64,000 nt of DNA from Lysinibacillus contaminans (lineage in GTDB: Bacteria; Bacillota; Bacilli; Bacillales_A; Planococcaceae): the NCBI RefSeq assembly GCF_001278945.1, contig NZ_LGRV01000003.1, positions 1,736,001-1,800,000 of the forward strand. Reading direction: 5' to 3'. This document shows positions 41,739 through 50,969 of this stretch, in pieces. Position numbers and translations under genes: made by a program. Within the stretch, counting starts at the first letter, position 1. Every line of letters begins with the position of its first letter. Below the pieces are notes generated by a model that was given only the letters and a program-made list of their open reading frames with translations, had not been told where the DNA came from and searched no databases.

Positions 41739-43241
41739 ATGAAACTCATGAATGGGATGGAGTATGTTGAGAGTTTAAGAGCGTATCACCCTGATATACA
41801 GGTGAAGGGGAAAAAGGTAACCAGTGTTGCGGATGAGCCATTATTTAAACCAGGAATTAACGCAGTTGCCGTCACGTATGAACTAGCGCATATGGAGAAA
41901 CACAAAGATATCATGCTCGCAACTTTGCCAGATGGCACGAAAATCAATCGTATGAATGCACTTGATTTTAGCAAAGACGATTTGTTAAAAAAGCTTGAGG
42001 CAACACGCTTAATCTGTAAATGGACGGGGTGCGGACAGCGTTATCTTATGCATGATGCCCTGGGTGCTTTAGCTGAAATTACAGCGATGATGGATGCTGA
42101 AAAGAACACCGATCATTTTTCCGTATTAAAGGGGTATCTCGACCATGTTCAAAAACATGATTTAACCTGTGGTGCGGCTGTGACAGACCCAAAAGGTGAT
42201 CGCAGCAAACGACCTCACCAACAAGAGAATCCAGATTTATATGTACGTGTTGTGGAAAAAAATCAGAAAGGTATTGTCGTGCGCGGGGCCAAAGCGAACA
42301 TCACAGGCGCACCCTATATGCATGAATTGATCGTGCTGCCAACCCGTGCCATGCAACAAGAAGATGTGGATTATGCCGTATCTTTTGCAGTACGTGTGGA
42401 TGCACCAGGCCTTCGAATGATTGCGAAGCCAGCAGGTAGACCGGATGACGCAGAAGCTCCTTTTAGCTCCAATTACGGCCAATCAACCGCCCTTGTGATT
42501 TTTAATGATGTCTTCATTCCATGGGATAAAGTGTTCTTATGTGGTGAATGGGAATACACAGGTAAATTAGCAGAAGCCTTTGCCAACCATCATCGTCAAT
42601 CCTGTATTGGCGCGCGTGCTGGACTTGGCGATATGATTATTGGTGCCTCTGCCTTGATGTCCGAGTATAACGGTGCTCCTCATAACGAAGTCAGTCACAT
42701 CCGTAGAAGCATGGCCGAACTCATTCGCATTACAGAAGGCTTTTTTGCAACAGGGGTAGCCGCAGCGGTTTATGGTCATCAAACCGTGGCGGGCAACTAT
42801 GTACCGAACGCAGTTCAATCTAATATCGGGAAATGGATGCTAGCAGAGCAAATTTATGATATTTTTAGAATCGCACATGAGATTAGTGGTGGCATCGTCG
42901 TAACGGCACCAACAGCAGAAGATATGGCGCTACCAGAGTCGGGTGAATTAATTAACCATTACTTAGGCGGTAAGCACGGTGTCACAGCAAATGAACGTAT
43001 CCAAATGGCACGCTTTATTGAAGATTTAACAGCCTCTAAAGAAGGTGGCTTCTATTCTGTCATAAGTCTTCATGGCGGTGGTTCACCAGAGGCTATGCGT
43101 ATGTCAACCGTTCGTAATTATGATTTTGAAAGTCAAAAGGAGCATATCCTTCATAAGCTGAAGTGTTTTGCTAAAATTGAAGGCACGTGTAAAGAGTGTG
43201 TTACATGTTTAAATGACGAGCTCAGTGAACAGGAATGTTAG
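41739..43241 (+). CDS. 4-hydroxyphenylacetate 3-hydroxylase / 4-hydroxybutyryl-CoA dehydratase family protein
   Basis: A 500-residue flavoprotein of the acyl-CoA-dehydrogenase-like HpaB fold. The pattern is closer to 4-hydroxybutyryl-CoA dehydratase (AbfD) than to HpaB, but its iron-sulfur ligands are incomplete. In AbfD the cluster is held by Cys99, Cys103, His292 and Cys299. Here C98-G-Q-R-Y102 keeps only the first Cys, and H285-R-Q-S-C289-I-G-A292 keeps the His but not the last Cys. A [4Fe-4S]-independent FAD reaction is therefore likely. The C-terminus is Cys-rich (GTCKECVTC). The ATG follows GAGAGGAGC. It is controlled by the adjacent TetR. Substrate unknown: an aromatic or a hydroxyacyl-CoA. 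Confidence 0.85.
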   Translation: MKLMNGMEYVESLRAYHPDIQVKGKKVTSVADEPLFKPGINAVAVTYELAHMEKHKDIMLATLPDGTKINRMNALDFSKDDLLKKLEATRLICKWTGCGQRYLMHDALGALAEITAMMDAEKNTDHFSVLKGYLDHVQKHDLTCGAAVTDPKGDRSKRPHQQENPDLYVRVVEKNQKGIVVRGAKANITGAPYMHELIVLPTRAMQQEDVDYAVSFAVRVDAPGLRMIAKPAGRPDDAEAPFSSNYGQSTALVIFNDVFIPWDKVFLCGEWEYTGKLAEAFANHHRQSCIGARAGLGDMIIGASALMSEYNGAPHNEVSHIRRSMAELIRITEGFFATGVAAAVYGHQTVAGNYVPNAVQSNIGKWMLAEQIYDIFRIAHEISGGIVVTAPTAEDMALPESGELINHYLGGKHGVTANERIQMARFIEDLTASKEGGFYSVISLHGGGSPEAMRMSTVRNYDFESQKEHILHKLKCFAKIEGTCKECVTCLNDELSEQEC

Positions 43242-43316
43242 CTAGAAATCGTTATTGAGAGAAAATGTCACGCTAAGGGAAGAACAGATGGTATTTTGGC
43301 TAAGGGAAACTGGCGC

Positions 43317-43357
43317 AAAAGGCGTAAGGTAAATTCAAAATTTACCTTACGCCTTTT
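43317..43357 (+). terminator. Strong terminator of the hydroxylase-like gene
   Basis: AAAAGGCGTAAGGTAAATT pairs with AATTTACCTTACGCCTTTT around a 3-nt loop. Confidence 0.9.
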
Positions 43358-43565
43358 CATACTGATGTTGCGTGACTAAACCAATAAGAGTTGATGCACA
43401 TGATTTAAATTCATATACATCATCCCTATTTACATAAGATTCATAACTTAAAAAATACGCGCCCCCAGTTCATATTAAACGACTACCAATGAATTCCGGC
43501 TTGAAACTCTATAAAGCTATTAAAGTAAGCAGTAGCATTACTGTAAATGAGTTTTAACAATTTCT

Positions 43566-43640
43566 AACTTATAACAATAACTTATAACTCCGGGCTATAA
43601 CTGTGTTATGAGTTATTGTTATAGATCTTTGTTATAAGTC
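43566..43640. repeat. Cluster of TATAAC direct and inverted repeats
   Basis: In 75 bp the motif TTATAAC/GTTATAA and its one-base variants occur about six times. The 12-bp arms ATAACAATAACT and AGTTATTGTTAT are perfect inverses. It lies in the 540-bp gene-free gap 43242-43781, downstream of both neighbouring genes. Other than this and the terminator, the gap shows nothing. Confidence 0.6.
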
Positions 43641-43781
43641 GCATGCTCTTCCTTAAATATTTTCACTTCAGCAAAAATCTATAAAACCACCCTGTCATAA
43701 CATATTGAGATTGCCTTTTTTATGAAGTTAAATATTTCAGTGCTCTTTAGCATATTCACTGTGAATAAATTCCTCAGTACA

Positions 43782-44099
43782 TCATGCTTTTAATCCATCA
43801 ATAAACGCTTCGATTTCTTGCTGAGTTTTGCGATCCTTACTCACAAATCGGCCAACTTCTTTACCTTTTGCATATGCAAGAAAGCTTGGAATACCATATA
43901 CATCTAACTCGATACACAGATCGATGAATTGATCGCGATCAATTTTAACAAAATGATAATCGGCATACTTTTCTTCTATTGCCGGTAATATAGGATCAAT
44001 GACACGACAATCTACACACCAATCTGCTGAAAAAACAAATATCGTATGCTCACCTTTTTTTAGTTCTTCAAATTGCTCAATCGATTGTAAATTTTCCAT
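43782..44099 (-). CDS. Thioredoxin family protein
   Basis: A 105-residue single-domain thioredoxin-fold protein. The redox motif is WCVDC (SADWCVDCRVIDPIL) instead of the thioredoxin WCGPC, and the cis-proline is in YGIPSF. No signal peptide, so it acts in the cytosol as a disulfide reductase or thiol exchanger. B. subtilis has similar small thioredoxin-like proteins (YdbP type). The ATG follows AAGGAG. Monocistronic, next to the cysteine synthase gene but on the opposite strand. Confidence 0.9.
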   Translation of the reverse strand: MENLQSIEQFEELKKGEHTIFVFSADWCVDCRVIDPILPAIEEKYADYHFVKIDRDQFIDLCIELDVYGIPSFLAYAKGKEVGRFVSKDRKTQQEIEAFIDGLKA

Positions 44100-44231
44100 T
44101 TAAAAATCTCCTTCATATCTGTTTTTTTTTCTAATAATACCATATTACAAAAAAATGATATTTATTATTTCACGAATTTACAAACGAAATAGATGCAACA
44201 TTCTAACAAACAAGTTCAAATTCTTTGTAAA

Positions 44232-44259
44232 CAAGTAAGAATAGTTTTATTCTTACTTG
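44232..44259. promoter_or_regulatory. Dyad in the cysK upstream region
   Basis: Perfect 11-bp arms CAAGTAAGAAT and ATTCTTACTTG with a 6-nt centre, 49 bp before the cysK start. It could be an operator or a 5' leader hairpin. Confidence 0.5.
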
Positions 44260-44307
44260 AAAGAGTTGTCATTTAGTTGAGTAAAATAATACATTGGAAG
44301 TGATTAG

Positions 44308-45243
44308 ATGAAAAACAAATTGTATAATTCAATACTAGAATTGGTTGGAAATACACCAGTTGTTCGCTTAAATCGTCTTATAGATGAAACGTATTCAGAA
44401 GTACTCGTTAAATTGGAGTATTTTAATCCAAGTGGTAGCGTAAAAGATCGTGCAGCCTACTCTTTAATACAAGAAGCTGAGCGTCAAGGATTCATCGGAA
44501 AAGGTGCTACGATTATTGAGCCCACTAGTGGTAATACAGGTATAGGGCTAGCAATGAATGCGGCCGCTAAAGGATATAAAGCGATATTTGTTATGCCTGA
44601 TAATATGACGCAAGAACGAATATCCTTATTAAAGGCTTATGGTGCTCAAGTTATTTTAACACCCGCTGTCGAAAAAATGTCGGGAGCTGTAAAAAAAGCG
44701 CTTGAATTACATAATCAAATAGAAAACAGTTTTGTTCCGCAACAATTCGAAAATCCAGCCAATCCAGCAATTCATCGAATAACAACTGCGCCAGAAATTC
44801 TTAAACAAACAGAGGGACGATTAGATGTCTTTGTTGCTACTGCTGGAACAGGCGGTACAATTACTGGAACTGGTGAGGTATTGAAAGAAGCATTACCTAA
44901 TCTAGAAGTGATTGTTGTTGAGCCAAAGGGTTCCCCGGTCCTCTCAGGCGGACAACCGGGCCAACATAAACTCGTAGGCACAAGTCCAGGATTCATTCCC
45001 TCTATTTTAAATACGGATGTTTATGATGAAATTGTACAAGTATCAGATGAAAATGCATTGCAAACAACACGTGATTTAGCGAGATTAGAAGGGATTTTAG
45101 TGGGGCCTTCTTCAGGGGCAGCCGTATGGACAGCGATTCAAAAAGCTCGCGAGTTAGGTCCTGGCAAACGGGTTCTTTGCATTGCTCCTGATAGCGGTGA
45201 GCGTTACTTAAGTATGGACGGGTTGTTTGGCGTTTCTAAATAA
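44308..45243 (+). CDS. cysK: Cysteine synthase (O-acetylserine thiol-lyase)
   Basis: A 311-residue fold-type II PLP enzyme. The PLP lysine is K46 in PSGSVKDRAA, the substrate loop is TSGNTG, the phosphate loop is TAGTGGTITGTG, and the PLP-nitrogen Ser region is VGPSSGAA. It makes cysteine from O-acetylserine and sulfide. Cystathionine-beta-synthase-like MccA enzymes share most motifs, so a reverse-transsulfuration role cannot be excluded. The ATG follows GGAAGTG. Monocistronic. Confidence 0.9.
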   Translation: MKNKLYNSILELVGNTPVVRLNRLIDETYSEVLVKLEYFNPSGSVKDRAAYSLIQEAERQGFIGKGATIIEPTSGNTGIGLAMNAAAKGYKAIFVMPDNMTQERISLLKAYGAQVILTPAVEKMSGAVKKALELHNQIENSFVPQQFENPANPAIHRITTAPEILKQTEGRLDVFVATAGTGGTITGTGEVLKEALPNLEVIVVEPKGSPVLSGGQPGQHKLVGTSPGFIPSILNTDVYDEIVQVSDENALQTTRDLARLEGILVGPSSGAAVWTAIQKARELGPGKRVLCIAPDSGERYLSMDGLFGVSK

Positions 45244-45703
45244 GTTAGGGCGTTTTTATGAAAATTATCAATCACTCAAGGTTTGCGTGGCGCCGAATGT
45301 TACGTTCTTGAGTGCACATACCATTCAAAAAGTGAGTGTTCTAACAATCATTTTTCTGGCTATAAACACCGAATCGAAGCAATGGATTGCCACCTGCCCA
45401 ATTATTTCAAGGCTTATTTGCTAATTTCACTGTGTGAAGTTTGAGTTAAGTATTCTTGTTCTAGGAATGCTATCTACAACACAAAATTTGTTTTGAAACA
45501 GATGAATCACTTAGCGAACTCATATTATCAACAATAATTGAAGATGATAAGTAACAACAATATTTAGTGAGATTAATCGAAAGACTCTTTTAAATTTGGT
45601 CGCTTTAGTTAAATCCTATGTAACAATAACCTTTGAGAAAACAGCTTGTATTTTTGTCATTATTTTCACTAATGACTGATGTTCAATTTAAAAATCCTGC
45701 ATG
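45244..45703. other. Gene-free region
   Basis: 460 bp with only short frames lacking ribosome sites. A plus-strand piece ending at about 45555 reads DESLSELILSTIIEDDK and then a stop, which may be a gene relic. No family is recognisable. Confidence 0.5.
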
Positions 45704-45783
45704 AAAATACCCTCCACTATTCCACCAGTCGTCATAGAGCAGCACGCTCATTTTCACTAGTGGTAAGTGAAGGGTTTTTATCA
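45704..45783. terminator. Long imperfect terminator hairpin
   Basis: ACCCT-c-CACT and AGTG-a-AGGGT outer arms and CCAC-c-AGT / ACT-a-GTGG inner arms. A T-run follows. It ends the dsdA transcript or the upstream region, or both. Confidence 0.7.
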
Positions 45784-45820
45784 TCAAAATTTATCTATAT
45801 GGAAGCATTTAATGCAATCT

Positions 45821-47137
45821 TCATGCCTTTTTCAAATACTCCTCTCGCATCTCTTGTGGCACCATACTCCCACCTGTTGCCCAAATAAGATGTGTCGCAT
45901 GTTCCATTTTGTCCGCTAAGTTATGCTTTTCCAAATAACTTTGACCATTTTTCATCAATTGAATAGGCCCGAACATACCCGCATGTGCAGATGGCTCTAA
46001 AAATAGTCCCTCTGACTCCATAGCTAATCCTAGTGAAGTGAATAATTCCTCATCTTTCACTGTATAACATCCGCTAATGTACGTTTCCATAACTTTCCCA
46101 ACGAATTTAGAAGCGCGACCTACTGCTAGACCATCTGCTTCCGTTTTATTATCTAAGCCGATATCTTCTACGCTAATTTCATCATGCAAATCTGTCATCA
46201 GCCCAATCGTCATACAAGGAGATGCCACTGGTTCGGCAAAGAAAATATGGACGTGTTCGCCGAAAATTTCACGTAAACCATACGCTACCCCACCAGGTCC
46301 CCCACCAACGCCACATGGTAAATAAACGAACAATGGATGCGCTTCATCGACTAGAATGTTCGCCTTTTCAAATTGAACTTTTAAACGCTTTGCTGCCACT
46401 GCATAACCCGAAAATAAGTCTTTAGAGTTCTCATCATCAATAAAATGGCACATCGGATCTTGTTCAGCTTCCTTACGACCATTTTCAACAGCTACACTAT
46501 AATCAGCTTCATATTCAATAACCGTTGCACCTTTTTCACGAAGCAGTGCTTTTTTCCATTCCTTCGCGTCACTCGACATATGTACAACGACATTAAAGCC
46601 GAGTTTCTTGCCCATAATGCCGATACTTAAGCCTAAATTCCCTGTAGAACCTACGGCAATCGTATACTGTTGGAAGAACGCACGTAACTTTTCCGTTGCT
46701 AAAACAGCATAATCATCCTCTTTTTTGAGCAAACTATTTGCAATGGCAAGACGTTCCGCATGCTTGAGCACTTCATAAATGCCGCCTCGTGCTTTAATAG
46801 AGCCTGAGATTGGTAATGCGTAATCGCATTTCAAGATGAATTGGCCAGCAATCGATGTCCCAAACTCTTTTTCAAGTGCCACTTTCATATTTGGTATCGC
46901 TTGAATAGATGATTCTATAAAACCGTCACTTTCTTCAAGTTCTGGAAATGCTACTTTTAAATAGGAAGAAAAGCGTTTAAGCGTTTCTTCCGCATCATCT
47001 ACTTCTTCCATCGAAAAGAGATCAGTTTTCGCCTTTTTCATCCATTTTGTATTTTCCCAAAAGATAGTATCTTTATTTGTTATTTTTTTCAGCATCGGAT
47101 GTAGCTTAAATAGTTCGTGTTTTAGTTCATTTTCCAT
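45821..47137 (-). CDS. dsdA: D-serine dehydratase (ammonia-lyase)
   Basis: A 438-residue fold-type II PLP enzyme. The PLP lysine is K116 in [17 protein letters not shown], the phosphate-binding glycine loop is the [15 protein letters not shown] segment, and [12 protein letters not shown] is the substrate loop. Length and motifs match DsdA. It turns D-serine into pyruvate and ammonia. Its start overlaps the end of the YqxD-like gene by 11 bp, so the two are translationally coupled. Confidence 0.93.
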   Translation of the reverse strand: MENELKHELFKLHPMLKKITNKDTIFWENTKWMKKAKTDLFSMEEVDDAEETLKRFSSYLKVAFPELEESDGFIESSIQAIPNMKVALEKEFGTSIAGQFILKCDYALPISGSIKARGGIYEVLKHAERLAIANSLLKKEDDYAVLATEKLRAFFQQYTIAVGSTGNLGLSIGIMGKKLGFNVVVHMSSDAKEWKKALLREKGATVIEYEADYSVAVENGRKEAEQDPMCHFIDDENSKDLFSGYAVAAKRLKVQFEKANILVDEAHPLFVYLPCGVGGGPGGVAYGLREIFGEHVHIFFAEPVASPCMTIGLMTDLHDEISVEDIGLDNKTEADGLAVGRASKFVGKVMETYISGCYTVKDEELFTSLGLAMESEGLFLEPSAHAGMFGPIQLMKNGQSYLEKHNLADKMEHATHLIWATGGSMVPQEMREEYLKKA

Positions 47138-47600
47138 CTGTTGATTCCTCCATTTTTTGCGCTAAAATAGCTCGTTCACAAATTTGTCGAAAATTCAATT
47201 CGAACGCAATATTGTTTTCTTGTGTTCGTTTTTTCGGACCTTTCGTACGTCCACCTGCACGCCGTATTTTCTGTCCAACATGTCTCATATCGAGCAAACG
47301 TTCGATGTTTTCATGTGTCATTTCCCGCCCATTTTGATCGATTGGATACCCTCCACGCGCCAAAACCATGGCAGCTAAACCATAATCCTGTGTAATGACA
47401 ATATCGTGTTTTGAAAGCGCGTTCACTAGCGTGAAATCAACCGAATCTGGACCCTTCGGAACCATAATTGTTATTACATTATCACGTTCAATACGGTGTG
47501 ATGTATCGCAAAACAAGATCGTTTCAATCTCAAACTCAGATGATACAGATAGCGACAAATCCACGACTGGACAGGCATCAGCGTCTATTAATACCTTCAC
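47127..47600 (-). CDS. YaiI/YqxD family protein (UPF0178)
   Basis: A 157-residue PIN-like fold protein. The family signature [14 protein letters not shown] carries the two acidic residues, followed by [35 protein letters not shown]. Function is unknown; the acidic cluster suggests metal-dependent nuclease activity, which is inference. The GTG/ATG start zone is preceded by a weak AAGGAATGATG site. It is the first gene of a pair with dsdA. Confidence 0.9.
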   Translation of the reverse strand: MKVLIDADACPVVDLSLSVSSEFEIETILFCDTSHRIERDNVITIMVPKGPDSVDFTLVNALSKHDIVITQDYGLAAMVLARGGYPIDQNGREMTHENIERLLDMRHVGQKIRRAGGRTKGPKKRTQENNIAFELNFRQICERAILAQKMEESTDGK

Positions 47601-47786
47601 AATAAAGCATCATTCCTTTCTCATAATTAGATCAATCACACATCCACATATTATATCATTATAATAATTTCCATGCTCCTCTTGCTCAATTTTTCACAAA
47701 CTTTCGGTCTTTGGAAAAAGTATTTTATTGAATAGTAAGAAAAATAGATATACGATACACCTATCAAACATTTGGAGGTTTTCATT

Positions 47787-49160
47787 ATGACAACAACAAC
47801 TGTAAGCAACGAGCAATTAGCAAAAGAATACGTAGATGGCGTATTTGAACAACTGAAAAAACAAAATAGTCACCAAGCAGAATTTTTACAAGCTGCTGAA
47901 GAAATCTTCCTTTCACTAGTGCCTGTGTTCGTACAACATCCTGAATATATTAAAGCAAATATCCTTTCACGTATCGTTGAGCCAGACCGCATTATTTCTT
48001 TCCGTGTAGCATGGCAAGATGATCAAAATCAAGTACAAGTAAATCGTGGATACCGCGTACAGTATAGCAATGTAATGGGTCCTTACAAAGGTGGTCTACG
48101 TTTCCATCCTACAGTAAACGAATCAATCATTAAATTCCTAGGTTTCGAACAAATTTTCAAAAACGCTTTAACTGGCCAACCAATTGGTGGTGGTAAAGGT
48201 GGTTCTAACTTCGATCCGAAAGGCAAATCAGATGCAGAAATCATGCGTTTCTGTCAAGCGTTCATGACTGAATTATACAGCTATCTAGGTCCAGATGTCG
48301 ATGTTCCTGCTGGCGACATCGGTGTTGGGGCACGTGAAATTGGCTATCTTTGGGGACAATATAAACGTTTAACAAAAGCACATGAAGCTGGTGTATTAAC
48401 AGGTAAAAAACCTGTTTATGGTGGTTCATTAGCTCGTAAAGAAGCGACAGGCTACGGTACTGTATACTTCGTAAATGAAATGTTAAAAGACGCAAATGAC
48501 TCATTCGAAGGCAAAACAGTGGTTGTATCTGGCTCTGGTAACGTATCAACTTACGCTATCGAAAAGGCACAACAATACGGTGCAAAAGTTGTAGCATGTT
48601 CGGATTCTTCAGGCTATATCTACGACGCTGAAGGTTTAGACCTTGATGCGATTAAAGAAATCAAAGAAGTTAAAGGCGATCGCATTTCTACTTACTTAAA
48701 CTATCGTCCAAATGCTTCTTTCACTGAAGGTTGCACAGGAATCTGGACAATTCCATGTGATATCGCACTTCCATGTGCTACACAAAATGAAATCGATGGC
48801 GATTCTGCTCGTACTTTACTCGCTAACGGCGTTAAAGCAATCGGTGAAGGTGCAAACATGCCATCTGACCTTGAAGCAATCAACGAATTCTTAGATGCTG
48901 GCATATTATTTGGTCCTGGTAAAGCTGCTAATGCTGGTGGTGTAGCAGTATCTGCTCTTGAAATGGCGCAAAATTCAAGCCGTGTATATTGGACATTCGA
49001 AGAAGTAGACGCTAAATTAAACCAAATTATGAAAAACATTTATTCTGAAAGCAAAGCTGCTGCTGACAAATATGGCTACCCGGGTAACCTTGTGGTTGGT
49101 GCTAACATCGCTGGCTTTGTAAAAGTTGCAAATGGTATGCTATCTGAAGGCGTATATTAA
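47787..49160 (+). CDS. gdhA: NADP-specific glutamate dehydrogenase
   Basis: A protein of 457 residues from the ATG at 47787, 7 nt after TGGAGG. The hexameric small-type GDH motifs are present: YKGGLRFHP, then the catalytic lysine loop GGGKGGSNFDPKGKSD, DVPAGDIGVGAREIGYL, and the Rossmann turn VSGSGNVSTYA. This length and motif set belong to the NADPH-dependent assimilatory branch, unlike the shorter NAD-type RocG/GudB. It makes glutamate from 2-oxoglutarate and ammonium. Monocistronic. Confidence 0.95.
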   Translation: MTTTTVSNEQLAKEYVDGVFEQLKKQNSHQAEFLQAAEEIFLSLVPVFVQHPEYIKANILSRIVEPDRIISFRVAWQDDQNQVQVNRGYRVQYSNVMGPYKGGLRFHPTVNESIIKFLGFEQIFKNALTGQPIGGGKGGSNFDPKGKSDAEIMRFCQAFMTELYSYLGPDVDVPAGDIGVGAREIGYLWGQYKRLTKAHEAGVLTGKKPVYGGSLARKEATGYGTVYFVNEMLKDANDSFEGKTVVVSGSGNVSTYAIEKAQQYGAKVVACSDSSGYIYDAEGLDLDAIKEIKEVKGDRISTYLNYRPNASFTEGCTGIWTIPCDIALPCATQNEIDGDSARTLLANGVKAIGEGANMPSDLEAINEFLDAGILFGPGKAANAGGVAVSALEMAQNSSRVYWTFEEVDAKLNQIMKNIYSESKAAADKYGYPGNLVVGANIAGFVKVANGMLSEGVY

Positions 49161-49193
49161 AATCCCCTTTATAGAATAGATTTCTTAATTCCA

Positions 49194-49226
49194 CTTAGAT
49201 GATGGCGAACATTCGTCATCATCTTC
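49194..49226 (+). terminator. Hairpin after gdhA
   Basis: AGATGATG-n-CGA pairs with TCG-n-CATCATCT around a short loop, followed by a T-rich run. Confidence 0.65.
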
Positions 49227-49268
49227 AATTTTGCTATTTTTTATAGAAAAAAACGTTATATATTCGTT

Positions 49269-49317
49269 AAAAACGAACATTTTAGTTATTAATTATTTTA
49301 AACATTCGTGTTATAAT
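49269..49317 (+). promoter_or_regulatory. purC promoter region with PurBox-like sites
   Basis: A -10 box TATAAT lies at 49312-49317. AAAAACGAACATT (49269-49281) matches the B. subtilis PurBox AWWWCCGAACWWT at 12 of 13 positions. AACATTCGTGTTA (49301-49313), in inverse orientation, is a weaker second half. Two inverted PurBoxes are the usual PurR operator. Confidence 0.5.
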
Positions 49318-49350
49318 ACTGATGTATTTCGAAATATTGGAGGGTTAATT

Positions 49351-50037
49351 GTGGAATTATTGTATACAGGTAAAACGAAAGATGTATTTAAATTAGAAGA
49401 TGGACATTACTTATTAAAATTCAAAGATGATGTTACTGGTGAAAACGGCGTTTTTGACCCAGGTGCTAATACTGTTGGCTTAACAATCGACGGCGCTGGA
49501 CTTGCAGGTCTTCGTTTAACTTCTTATTTCTACTCAAAACTAAATGAACAAGGGGTTCCAACTCACTACGTAGATGCAAACTTCGACGACGCTACAATGA
49601 CTGTCAAACCCGCTACTGTATTCGGTAAAGGTTTAGAAGTAATTTGCCGTTTCAAAGCAGTAGGTTCTTTCCTACGTCGCTACGGTGCTTACGTACAAGA
49701 AGGTCAAGCATTGGATTCTTTCGTTGAAGTTACAATTAAAGATGACGAACGCCTAGACCCCCCTATTTCTGAAGATGCTTTAGCCATGTTAAACTTACTT
49801 ACTCATGAAGAATATGCAATCTTAAAACAACGTACGATCGAAATTTCTAAATTCGTAGGCGCTGAACTAGCGAAAAAAGGTTTAACACTATACGATATTA
49901 AGTTAGAATTTGGCCGCGATGCAAAAACAAACGAAATTTTATTAATCGATGAAATTTCTGGTGGTAACATGCGCGCTTACAAAGGTGACGAGTACATAGA
50001 GCCTTTAGAACTTGAAAAAATCATGCTTGCTGACTAA
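49351..50037 (+). CDS. purC: Phosphoribosylaminoimidazole-succinocarboxamide synthase
   Basis: 229 residues from the GTG at 49351 behind TGGAGGG; a longer upstream frame overlaps the promoter. SAICAR-synthetase motifs are YTGKTKDVFKLEDG at the N-terminus, then VICRFKAVGSFLRRYG, and the nucleotide-metal segment LYDIKLEFGRD...LLIDEISGGNMRAYK. It joins aspartate to CAIR in purine synthesis. The other pur genes are not here, so this is a detached purC, probably with its own PurR control. Confidence 0.93.
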   Translation: MELLYTGKTKDVFKLEDGHYLLKFKDDVTGENGVFDPGANTVGLTIDGAGLAGLRLTSYFYSKLNEQGVPTHYVDANFDDATMTVKPATVFGKGLEVICRFKAVGSFLRRYGAYVQEGQALDSFVEVTIKDDERLDPPISEDALAMLNLLTHEEYAILKQRTIEISKFVGAELAKKGLTLYDIKLEFGRDAKTNEILLIDEISGGNMRAYKGDEYIEPLELEKIMLAD

Positions 50038-50046
50038 AATAAGCTG

Positions 50047-50076
50047 AAAAGAGCCAATTAATATGGCTCTTTTTTA
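50047..50076 (+). terminator. Terminator of purC
   Basis: AAAAGAGCCA and TGGCTCTTTT arms around a 7-nt loop. Confidence 0.88.
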
Positions 50077-50155
50077 TTTTTGAAACTTTATAAATTTCAT
50101 ACGTTATAATGATTATACGCATCATGGTCTTATTTTATTTTATGGAGGTTTTTTA

Positions 50156-50809
50156 TTGGACAATTTTAGTGATCTGCATCAAAAAGATGAACAGCAGACA
50201 GTTAAACTAAATCCGTTTACATCGGTTTGGTTACACCCAAAGAAAACTGCTCGTTACATGATTGATGTAAAATCAATAGGTTATGTAATTCTTATCTTAT
50301 CAATCAGCAACATTGGGGTATTATTATCTAATGTCATGGAAATCGGTTTACCTGTTTGGTTAATCATTCTATTATGTATTTTTCTTGCACCGATTGCTGG
50401 TTTATTCGGTTCTGCTATTTTCACATGTGCTACATGGCTGTTCGGTAAGCTTTTCAAAGGAACCGCTACATTCTCTGAATTATTTAAGGCGTTGAGTTTA
50501 ACTGCTATTCCATATATTGCACTGATTCCTTTTTATTTAATTTGGCTGTATGTTTCTCCAGAATCCTTACTAATTGCCGACTATATAGGGCCAACACCGT
50601 GGATTTTCTGGCTAACTACACTAGCGACGATTATAATCAGTATTTGGTCCTTTGTAATTACAGTAGCTGCAGTAGCTGAAGCTCATCAAATTTCAAATTG
50701 GAAAGCATTCTTCACAGTATTTATCCCTTCTATTTTACTAGTTGTTTTCATTACTATTATTGTTGTTTTATTCATGATTATTACATTAATTAGTATTGGT
50801 ATGTTATAA
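50156..50809 (+). CDS. Yip1-domain-like membrane protein
   Basis: A protein of 217 residues from the TTG at 50156, 7 nt after ATGGAGG. A polar N-terminal 40 residues (NPFTSVWLHPKKTARYMID) is the usual lead of Yip1-family bacterial proteins, followed by five membrane segments. The function is unknown. It faces the malic enzyme gene across a large cruciform terminator. Confidence 0.78.
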   Translation: MDNFSDLHQKDEQQTVKLNPFTSVWLHPKKTARYMIDVKSIGYVILILSISNIGVLLSNVMEIGLPVWLIILLCIFLAPIAGLFGSAIFTCATWLFGKLFKGTATFSELFKALSLTAIPYIALIPFYLIWLYVSPESLLIADYIGPTPWIFWLTTLATIIISIWSFVITVAAVAEAHQISNWKAFFTVFIPSILLVVFITIIVVLFMIITLISIGML

Positions 50810-50900
50810 AAAAACTCCCCTCTCAATATGAACTGCACCTCCAATTGTTAGATTGTGTCTAACAATTGGGGTGCAGTTCACAATAAGGGGAGTTTTTTAT
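50808..50900. terminator. 93-bp nested cruciform, bidirectional terminator
   Basis: The outer arms are AAAAAACTCCCCT and AGGGGAGTTTTTT. The middle arms are GAACTGCAC and TGCAGTTC, and the inner arms CCAATTGTTAGA and TCTAACAATTGG. The convergent Yip1-like and malic enzyme genes both end here. Confidence 0.85.
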
Positions 50901-50969
50901 TTGACTCTAAATTTTATGCTCCACATCAAGCATGTTATTGGCTACTCGCTTTCTTGTCGATGAAAGATA

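Noticed and set aside
45227-45424. Frame of 65 codons overlapping the end of cysK
   Set aside because: It starts inside cysK in another frame and has no ribosome site.
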